A DNA stretch of 18,654 nucleotides from NCBI GenBank assembly GCA_964463865.1, contig CAYXDX010000026.1:1-18654 (forward strand). The letters run 5' to 3'. Position 1 is the stretch's first letter; every line of letters begins with the position of its first letter. Under the pieces are notes generated by a model that was not told the origin of the DNA, searched no databases, and saw only the letters and a list, made by a program, of their open reading frames with translations. The stretch comes from Ferroglobus sp964463865. Its GTDB lineage: Archaea; Halobacteriota; Archaeoglobi; Archaeoglobales; Archaeoglobaceae. The translations under genes and the position numbers were made by a program. Below are positions 13,550 to 18,654 of the stretch, piece after piece.

Positions 13550-14297
13550 AGGTAGGGCTCTGGTAGCTTACTTAACTGCCGGAGATCCAGATAGAGCGGC
13601 TACTTTAAACTTTCTGCTCGAAATTGAAAGGTTCGTCGACGTAATCGAGCTTGGAATACCCTTCAGCGATCCCGTGGCCGACGGAAAGACCATAGAGAGA
13701 GCGAACTACAGGGCCTTGAAGTCGGGGTTCAAGTTGAGAGATGTATTTAAAATTGCGAGAGAGTTTAGAGAGCACTCCGAAAAACCCCTCGTCCTGATGA
13801 CTTATTTCAATCCAGTTTACAGAGTCGGCGTGGAGAAATTCGTAAGGGAGGCTGCGAAAAGCGGAGTCGACGGAATGATCGTAGTCGATCTACCGATTGA
13901 AGAAGCCGGGAGATACGTGGCAGTCTGCAGGAGGAACGGAATGAGGACGGTATTTTTAGCGGCACCAAACACCGGAGAGGAGAGATTGAGGAAAATAGAC
14001 GAGCTCAGCACGGGCTTCGTTTACCTCGTCTCCCTTTTCGGAACGACTGGGGCGAGAGAACTCGTCTCTAAAGAGGTGTTCGATCTGATAAAGAGGGCGA
14101 AGAGGGTCTGTAGAAACAAGCTGGCAGTTGGATTCGGAATATCTAAGCCCGAGCACGTTAGAGAAATCTTAAAAGCCGGAGCTGATGGAGTGGTTGTTGG
14201 CAGCGCGCTTGTTGAGATAGTGGAGAAGTTTGGTAGAGACGCTGGAACGTATCTTGCGGAGAAGCTTAAAGATCTGAGGAGGGGTTTTGACGCGTGA
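13542..14297 (+). CDS. trpA: Tryptophan synthase alpha chain
   Basis: Cleaves indole-3-glycerol phosphate to indole and glyceraldehyde-3-phosphate. It is a 251-aa TIM barrel. The catalytic pair is E36 in ELGIPFSDP and D47 in VADG, spaced 11 residues as E49/D60 are in E. coli. LMTYFNPVYRVG, LVSLFGTTGAR and GFGISKPEHV complete the family pattern, and DGVVVGSALV is the phosphate loop. I start it at GTG 13542 rather than the TTG one codon earlier because GGAGGG at 13530-13535 is then 6 nt away instead of 3. It is the last canonical gene of the operon and overlaps the next gene by 4 nt. Confidence 0.95.
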   Translation: MFEGRALVAYLTAGDPDRAATLNFLLEIERFVDVIELGIPFSDPVADGKTIERANYRALKSGFKLRDVFKIAREFREHSEKPLVLMTYFNPVYRVGVEKFVREAAKSGVDGMIVVDLPIEEAGRYVAVCRRNGMRTVFLAAPNTGEERLRKIDELSTGFVYLVSLFGTTGARELVSKEVFDLIKRAKRVCRNKLAVGFGISKPEHVREILKAGADGVVVGSALVEIVEKFGRDAGTYLAEKLKDLRRGFDA

Positions 14298-14653
14298 TAC
14301 GAAAAACTTTTCATCTCTGGTGTAGAACTTCGTTCGTGGGCAGCATACCCGGAGCGCTGTTCGTGACGTTCCTCCTTAACTTGCCCTTCGGATACTGGAG
14401 GAAAGCGACGAGGAAGATGTCGAAGGAGTGGTTTTTAGCTGTCCACACCCCCGTTCCAGCCGTTTTTTTGGTGAGGCTTTTCTCGGGAGCGTCTATATTT
14501 CACGTGCCTCTCTTCGTAATTTCCTTCTTCTTCGGTCAGTTCCTCGGGGGAAAAACGAGGAGCGTCCTTGAGAGGAAGCTGGACGACCTCAGTAAGTGCA
14601 TGTTCGTGGATGTCGCGAAGGTAATTGTTAGAGGGGCCGCGCGAAGTTCTTAG
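14294..14653 (+). CDS. Unrecognised small membrane protein, translationally coupled to trpA
   Basis: A 119-aa basic protein that I cannot assign. It has about three hydrophobic segments (roughly residues 14-33, 50-64 and 66-86), an N-terminal SFVGSIPGALFV, FGYWRKATRKMS, the phrase VHTPVPAVFLVR, and a soluble basic C-terminus containing two cysteine-free helices apart from C101. The GTG start shares bases with the trpA stop (GTGA), and AGGAGGGG lies about 10 nt upstream. The tight overlap implies the same mRNA as the trp genes. It could be an accessory membrane component for tryptophan or aromatic compounds, or simply a passenger; the sequence does not decide. Codon choice (AGA/AGG arginine, plus CGA/CGC at the end) is roughly like its neighbours. 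Confidence 0.7.
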   Translation: MIRKTFHLWCRTSFVGSIPGALFVTFLLNLPFGYWRKATRKMSKEWFLAVHTPVPAVFLVRLFSGASIFHVPLFVISFFFGQFLGGKTRSVLERKLDDLSKCMFVDVAKVIVRGAARSS

Positions 14654-14691
14654 GGAAAAGTGTTAATGCGAAAGCTTGCAGAGTTTTTAGC

Positions 14692-14982
14692 GTGAAGTTC
14701 GAGGAGTGGATCTCGGCGAAGACTCCGGAGGAAGCCGAAGAATACAGAAGAAGGTTCAAAATGGCGATTTCGAACTCGATCAGGAGGAAAATTCTGCTCG
14801 AACTCGAAAAAGGTGAAATGAGTTTTGAGGAGATCAGAAAAGCTCTTAAAATCGATGACAGACTCTTAAAATACCACATTGACGCGTTGAAGAAGGGGGA
14901 ATGCGTTATAGAAGAAAGCGGAACTTTCAGACTGACCGAAAAGGGGAAAATTTTAGCGAAACTCGTCAAAAAGAAGGCTTAA
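14692..14982 (+). CDS. Winged-helix (ArsR-like) DNA-binding protein
   Basis: A 96-aa protein with a winged helix-turn-helix at about residues 25-85: ISNSIRRKILLELEKGEMSF (first helix and turn), EEIRKALKIDDRLLKYHIDALKKGE (helix-turn-helix and recognition helix), then ESGTFRLTEKGKILAKL (wing and closing helix). DRLLKYHIDALKK is the archaeal ArsR/HTH_20-like recognition pattern. There are no metal-binding cysteines of the ArsR type; the one Cys is in GECVIE. It starts at GTG 38 nt after the membrane-protein gene, with no clear ribosome-binding site and only a weak TATA-like GTTAAT about 27 nt upstream, so it may be leaderless or carried on the trp transcript. A role as trp regulator is a positional guess. 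Confidence 0.82.
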   Translation: MKFEEWISAKTPEEAEEYRRRFKMAISNSIRRKILLELEKGEMSFEEIRKALKIDDRLLKYHIDALKKGECVIEESGTFRLTEKGKILAKLVKKKA

Positions 14983-14985
14983 AAA
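14978..14985 (+). promoter_or_regulatory. TATA box of the ferric-reductase-like gene
   Basis: CTTAAAAA overlaps the stop codon of the winged-helix gene and is centred 25 nt before the next ATG. The absence of a ribosome-binding site predicts a leaderless transcript. Confidence 0.5.
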
Positions 14986-15006
14986 CGTGCTGAGCGAACT
15001 TCCTTT

Positions 15007-15525
15007 ATGCAGCTTGAGGCACTTTACAAGCTGAGTTACGGAATGTACGTAGTTTCGAGCGTGAAAGGGAAGAAATTCAACGGGCAAATAGCGAACACGG
15101 TTTTTCAGATGACGCCTAACCCCGTTACGGTTGCGGCGTGCATAAACAAGAAAAATCTAACTCACGAGTTTATAGAAGCGAGCGGAGTATTCTCGGTTTC
15201 AGTTCTCGAAAGAGATACGCCGATGAGCTTTATAGGAAGGTTCGGCTTTAGGAGTGGAAGGGACTTTGACAAATTCGACGGCATCAACTACGAGGTCGGC
15301 AAAACCGGATCTCCTGTCGTTATCGACAACGCGGTGGCTTTTCTCGAAGCAGAAGTCGTCGATAAGGTGGACGTCGGCACGCATACGCTGTTCGTGGGAA
15401 GGGTCGTCGACGCCGGAATTTTGAGCGATAAAGAGGTCATGACCTACGCCTACTACCACTTCGTCAAGAGGGGGAAAACACCCGAGACAGCGAGCGTTTT
15501 CGTCGAAAAGGTTAATAAACTTTAG
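15007..15525 (+). CDS. Ferric reductase / NAD(P)H:flavin oxidoreductase-like flavoprotein
   Basis: A 172-aa cytoplasmic protein of the flavin-reductase split-barrel family. It aligns along its whole length with the A. fulgidus ferric reductase FeR as I remember it: LYKLSYGMYVVSS at about 6-18, GQIANTVFQMT at 26-36, THEF with SGVFSVSVLE, TPMSFIGRFGFR at 71-82, DVGTHTLFVG at 122-131 and KRGKTPETA near the end. C45 and H126, which I recall lying near the flavin in FeR, are both conserved at those numbers. FeR uses NAD(P)H and FMN/FAD to reduce chelated Fe(III). Related proteins reduce free flavin or pass electrons to rubredoxin, so the physiological acceptor is not certain. It is a single gene with its own promoter, and its last codons contain the SRP RNA promoter. 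Confidence 0.87.
   Translation: MQLEALYKLSYGMYVVSSVKGKKFNGQIANTVFQMTPNPVTVAACINKKNLTHEFIEASGVFSVSVLERDTPMSFIGRFGFRSGRDFDKFDGINYEVGKTGSPVVIDNAVAFLEAEVVDKVDVGTHTLFVGRVVDAGILSDKEVMTYAYYHFVKRGKTPETASVFVEKVNKL
15512..15519 (+). promoter_or_regulatory. TATA box of SRP RNA, inside the flavoprotein gene
   Basis: TTAATAAA is centred about 25 nt before the predicted 5' end of the 7S RNA at 15540, and lies in the last codons of the preceding coding region. Confidence 0.55.
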
Positions 15526-15539
15526 AAGTAAGTATATTT

Positions 15540-15850
15540 GGTGGGCTAGGCCGGGGGGTTCGGCGTCCCCTGTAACCCGAAACCGTCGTCATGCGGGGGC
15601 CGAAGCCGAAGGAAGGCCCGGAAGGGCGGGGTGAAGAGCTTCCCGGACTCGCAGAATCTCCGTCCCGAAGGGCCGGCGGTCACGGTCGGGCTTCCCGGAG
15701 GGGATGTCCGCCGTGTTTACCGGGGGGACCGGCCCAGGCCCGGAAGGGAGCAGGCTAACCCCGGACGTTCGGCGCTTTCGGGGGTGCGGAGAGGAGAGTC
15801 CGGGAAGTGGATAGCTCCGCCCAGAAGGGTCGACCGGAGGCGCGCCCACC
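15540..15850 (+). ncRNA. Signal recognition particle 7S RNA
   Basis: A GC-rich stretch of 311 nt, the usual archaeal 7S length. The ends pair as helix 1: GGTGGGC at 15540-15546 with GCCCACC at 15844-15850, a helix present in archaeal and bacterial but not eukaryotic SRP RNA. The Alu-domain U-turn TGTAAC is at 15571-15576, between the loops that follow GGCCGGGGGGTT. The S domain has the SRP54-binding helix 8 with CCAGGCC, the GGAA tetraloop at 15742-15745 and GGGAGCAGG. As the targeting RNA for secretory and membrane proteins it would bind SRP19 and SRP54. The 5' and 3' ends are set by pairing and could be off by a few bases. Confidence 0.96.
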
Positions 15851-15857
15851 AAACTTT

Positions 15858-15865
15858 CTTATATC
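15858..15865 (+). promoter_or_regulatory. TATA box of the EamA transporter gene
   Basis: CTTATATC is centred about 25 nt before the GTG start, directly after the SRP RNA 3' end. No ribosome-binding site is present, so the transcript is probably leaderless with a GTG start. An ATG at 15870 is followed after five codons by a stop. Confidence 0.55.
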
Positions 15866-15886
15866 GACTATGCGTTTTCGAACCCT

Positions 15887-16705
15887 GTGAGGGGCAGTCT
15901 GTTCGTAGCGATCTCGGCAGTGCTCATGGGAACGCTTCCGTATTTTGTCAAGAACATTTCCTTGAATCCGTTCTCGATAACTCTGATAAGGCTGTCGTTG
16001 GGGTTGGTCTTCGTTTCCCTGTTCATGGTCGTTTTCAGAGAAAAGCCGAGATTAAACAGAGAGCTGGTGACTCTTGGACTCATAAACACCGGCGTTGTAG
16101 CTTTCTACATATTCGCAATATCCACGCTTTACGCGGCTCTGGCAGCGCTCCTGCTCTACATGGCTCCAGTTTACATACTCCTCTACAAGCTGTTCAAGGG
16201 CGAAATTTCGCGTTCGAGCGTAGCAATAGTGCTCCTCGGAATTTTCGGTCTGACCCTCATGCTTTACCCTTTCGGGAACTTGAGTGTCGGAGTGTTCTTC
16301 GGCTTTCTTTCCGGTCTTCTTTACGCTTTGCTCTTCGTCTACATCAGAAAGCTCAGGAGAAACTACTCGTCCCTCCAGATTACGTTCTCTAACCTTCTCG
16401 TCGGAACGATCGTGTTGCTTCCTTTCGTAACGTCTATCGACAGCTTTCAGCCAATTTTCGTCTCTCTCGGTTTGATTCCCACGGCCGTGCCTTTCGTTCT
16501 GCTGAGTTACGGTATGAAGTTCGTTAGAGAGGAAAACGCTTCGGTGATAGCACTCGTAGAGCCAGTGGTGGCGTCTTCGATAGGCTTCTTCGTCTTCGGC
16601 GAAGCTCTCTCGGTCAGGCAACTTCTCGGTGCGATCGCGGTTCTCGTGGCTTCCGGGATAGCTGCTTTAAATAAAGAGGGTGAAGAGGACGTAAGCGAAG
16701 ATTAG
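15887..16705 (+). CDS. EamA/DMT-superfamily transporter
   Basis: A 272-aa membrane protein with about ten hydrophobic helices arranged as two five-helix repeats, as in the drug/metabolite transporter superfamily. The first helix has the typical AISAVLMGTLPYF. The SLGLVFVSLFMVVF block follows in repeat 1. ASVIALVEPVVASSIGFFVFGEALSVRQLLGA in repeat 2 is the classic EamA ending (E-P-V and FGE). The acidic C-terminal tail is cytoplasmic. The length is slightly below the common 290-300 aa but complete in helices. Members export amino acids, metabolites or toxic compounds; the substrate is unknown. It starts at GTG with a leaderless promoter. The last 39 nt overlap the end of the convergent minus-strand gene. 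Confidence 0.88.
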   Translation: MRGSLFVAISAVLMGTLPYFVKNISLNPFSITLIRLSLGLVFVSLFMVVFREKPRLNRELVTLGLINTGVVAFYIFAISTLYAALAALLLYMAPVYILLYKLFKGEISRSSVAIVLLGIFGLTLMLYPFGNLSVGVFFGFLSGLLYALLFVYIRKLRRNYSSLQITFSNLLVGTIVLLPFVTSIDSFQPIFVSLGLIPTAVPFVLLSYGMKFVREENASVIALVEPVVASSIGFFVFGEALSVRQLLGAIAVLVASGIAALNKEGEEDVSED

Positions 16706-18580
16706 CATTATCACCGAGTGTTTGATTCCCGAGGAGAAGCTACCTTCTCCCATCACTCCCGCCACGAGTCCCGCGAAAAGTCCCTGGAAGACTGCGGCGT
16801 GCATGAATATGTTTCTGTAGAATTCCTCGCTGATTGACGCGAGACCCATGAAACCTCCACCGCCCCCGCTCTGCGCGATCTTGGCCGTGCTTTCAGCCAA
16901 GACTGTGAGGAAAGTCGTGGTTATTATGTAAACTATGCCTATGAAAACGAAGAACGATATGTATATGATTATGACGTACATGAACATGTTCTTGAGTCTC
17001 TCCCTCCTCAGCAGCTCGGCGTTGCTCGCGTCCTTTGCGGAAATTCTCAGAACCTCCGTCACGTTGCCCGTAGATCTTAGCGCTTCAACGAGGAGGGTTA
17101 TCGTCCTCGTGAGTTCGAACACTCTGATTCTGTTGGCGAACCTTATCAGCGCGTCTTCGAGACTTATCTTCCAGTCGAGATCGGACTTTATCCTTTCAAT
17201 TTCCTTCTTCAATATGCTCGTCTCCGTTTTAGCGAGCATCGCTATCGCCCTGTGTATAGGCATTCCGCTCTCGTTCGCGGAGGCGAGCTTGTTGAGGAAA
17301 ACGGGCGTGAGCTTTAGGGCCTGGCTTATCCTCCTCTGCTCGATCTCGTAGAAAATTGAGTATGGAGCGAGCATGATAATCAGCGCTACGAAGAGGTAGT
17401 CGTCGAACAGGAAGAACCAGTCCATGGTCGGGCGGAACGGGTAGTTTACGAGGCCGAGGATTATGAATATCATCCCCGCCGGGACGCTGAAGATGAATAT
17501 GGCGGCGGGATACTTCCTGAGCAGCCTTATCGGGTTGAGGTACTCTTTTCTGAACTTCCACGAGTCCACTTTTTTCTGCACGTCTTCGATGACTTCTCTC
17601 TTCACTCTGTGCCTCTCTTTAATGAGCGGGGGTTTGCCGCTCTCCATGGGGCTTATCAGCTTTATGACCATTGCGAACATGAACGAGCCTATTGGTATTA
17701 TCAGGTAGATTACGCTGTAAAGCATTAACACGTCTCCCTGACCCATTACTGCCATTACCGTCTGAATTATTATCAGGAAAAGCGGACCGGCGACGAAAGC
17801 TGTTATGTAGCTTTCGGCCATCAAACCCAGGAACTCAAGAAAGCTTTTCTGATCTTGTCTCGCTCTTTCGAGGTAGAACTCGGCTCTCTCTTCGAAGTAA
17901 CTTGTGATGTCTCCTCCGCTGTCGATCACCGTTATGAGACCGTGAAGCAGGTCTTTTAAGTTCTCGGACGGCGTATTTTCTATGGCTTCGGTTAAAACGC
18001 TTCTGAGATCTCTCGAGAGCATCTTTATGTCTCGAACGATTTTGGAGAACTCTTTCGAGACTTCTCCGTAAACGTCTTCGTAAGCGGCGATAGACTTGAA
18101 GATGTCTATTATCCCCATTCCTCCTCTCGCCATGGAATACATGAACATCACGGCGTGCGGCAGAAGGCGATCGATTTTGCTCTTTCTGTCGCTGACTATG
18201 AAGCTCGGGTAGATCTTAAAGACAAGCTTGCCGATGTAGTAAAAGACGAAAACCGTTAAAGCAGCTAATACCGTCGCCCAGAAGTACTTCCTGTAAGCGA
18301 GCCAGACACTCAAAAACGGTTCTGGGAAAGATATGTCGAAAGTCGGAATTTCCACGAAGTTTATAACGATTATCGCGACGATTATTCCGACGACTAAACC
18401 GATTATGGCCATTATGAGTGAAAACAGCATCTGGCTCGCAACGTAGACCTCGGGCGGAACGCTTATCATTGCCTGCTGAAGAGTTTTTCCAAGTTCGTAG
18501 TAGTTTATCATCTTTTTCTTCGCTCTTTCTCCGAATATTCTGTAAGCGAGCCTCGTAAACTCGTTCTCGTTCTTTATCAT
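16667..18580 (-). CDS. Type II/IV secretion system F-domain membrane protein (FlaJ/PilC-like), two domains
   Basis: The membrane platform of an archaeal type IV pilus-like assembly system, expected to work with a secretion ATPase to assemble pilins. The 637-aa protein has about nine hydrophobic segments and two T2SSF domains. The first is at about 135-280 (LLPHAVMFMYSMARGGMG, SGGDITSYFEERAEFYL). The second is at about 420-565 (LTPVFLNKLASANESGMPIHRAI, LLVEALRSTGN). Each is followed by transmembrane helices. Single-domain F proteins are about half this length; the double form is common in Euryarchaeota. A glycine run at 572-576 precedes the last helices. Its ATG overlaps the stop of the upstream ATPase-like gene by 4 nt. 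Which surface structure it builds (archaellum, adhesion pilus or other) is not shown. Confidence 0.9.
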   Translation of the reverse strand: MIKNENEFTRLAYRIFGERAKKKMINYYELGKTLQQAMISVPPEVYVASQMLFSLIMAIIGLVVGIIVAIIVINFVEIPTFDISFPEPFLSVWLAYRKYFWATVLAALTVFVFYYIGKLVFKIYPSFIVSDRKSKIDRLLPHAVMFMYSMARGGMGIIDIFKSIAAYEDVYGEVSKEFSKIVRDIKMLSRDLRSVLTEAIENTPSENLKDLLHGLITVIDSGGDITSYFEERAEFYLERARQDQKSFLEFLGLMAESYITAFVAGPLFLIIIQTVMAVMGQGDVLMLYSVIYLIIPIGSFMFAMVIKLISPMESGKPPLIKERHRVKREVIEDVQKKVDSWKFRKEYLNPIRLLRKYPAAIFIFSVPAGMIFIILGLVNYPFRPTMDWFFLFDDYLFVALIIMLAPYSIFYEIEQRRISQALKLTPVFLNKLASANESGMPIHRAIAMLAKTETSILKKEIERIKSDLDWKISLEDALIRFANRIRVFELTRTITLLVEALRSTGNVTEVLRISAKDASNAELLRRERLKNMFMYVIIIYISFFVFIGIVYIITTTFLTVLAESTAKIAQSGGGGGFMGLASISEEFYRNIFMHAAVFQGLFAGLVAGVMGEGSFSSGIKHSVIMLIFAYVLFTLFI

Positions 18581-18654
18581 CTTATCATCTCCATAACCTT
18601 TTCAGCATCACTCTGATACGCGTGAATTATCCTCGCGACCTCCTTGTAGTCCCT
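18577..18654 (-). CDS. Partial: C-terminus of a probable secretion ATPase (GspE/PilB/FlaI family)
   Basis: Only the last 25 codons fall in the window; the gene continues beyond position 18654. The visible end reads RDYKEVARIIHAYQSDAEKV followed by MEMIR and a stop. The pattern of an ARIIHAYQSDAEKVM-type terminal helix is like the C-termini of archaeal type II/IV secretion ATPases. The stop shares bases with the ATG of the F-domain gene (ATGA), which fits the standard ATPase then platform-protein gene order. The family call leans on this context as much as on the short sequence. Confidence 0.6.
   Translation of the reverse strand, partial: RDYKEVARIIHAYQSDAEKVMEMIR

Noticed and set aside
15631..16392. 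253-codon frame through SRP RNA into the EamA gene
   Set aside because: Its first part is the 7S RNA and the rest is an alternative frame of the transporter; the composition is not protein-like.

Overview
The window is chromosomal DNA from a hyperthermophilic or thermophilic euryarchaeon, most likely a member of the Archaeoglobales (Archaeoglobus, Ferroglobus or Geoglobus). The evidence is a tetrahydromethanopterin-pathway formyltransferase (Ftr), ribosomal protein L40e, a long archaeal 7S SRP RNA, an intron-containing tRNA-Tyr with C1-G72 and no encoded CCA, TATA-box promoters with several apparently leaderless starts, a CRISPR repeat close to the one I remember from Archaeoglobus fulgidus, and a flavoprotein very like the A. 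fulgidus ferric reductase. The genus is an inference.

Layout. 1-364: non-coding, with a one-spacer CRISPR remnant (one full repeat, one spacer, one half-decayed repeat). 365-2602: trpB2 (class-2 tryptophan synthase beta) and ftr, each with its own promoter. 2611-5099, minus strand: a small DUF2892-like membrane protein, an alpha/beta hydrolase and an AtoE-family short-chain fatty acid transporter. 5100-5831: a gene-poor stretch with a perfect inverted repeat, the intron-bearing tRNA-Tyr(GTA) and about 400 nt without a convincing protein but with several hairpins. 5832-5984: rpl40e, 50 aa. 5985-8100, minus strand: an apparent operon of a NicO/UreH-like membrane protein, bifunctional mannose-1-phosphate guanylyltransferase/mannose-6-phosphate isomerase, and a small CxxC protein.

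8260-14653 is a complete tryptophan operon in the order trpC-D-E-G-F-B-A, in which every gene overlaps the next by 4 to 28 nt. An unrecognised small membrane protein follows, overlapping trpA by 4 nt, and then a winged-helix DNA-binding protein. The seven enzymes convert chorismate to tryptophan. The operon has its own TrpB1, so TrpB2 at the left end is a second, unlinked beta paralog.

15007-15525 encodes a ferric-reductase-like flavoprotein. 15540-15850 is SRP RNA, whose promoter lies in the 3' end of the flavoprotein gene. 15887-16705 is an EamA/DMT transporter. 16667-18654, minus strand, holds a two-domain T2SS-F/FlaJ/PilC-like pilus assembly membrane protein preceded by the last 25 codons of what is probably its partner secretion ATPase.

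I found no convincing undescribed multi-gene system. The most worthwhile leads are the CRISPR relic, the structured gene-free region beside the tRNA, and the two unassigned genes attached to the trp operon.
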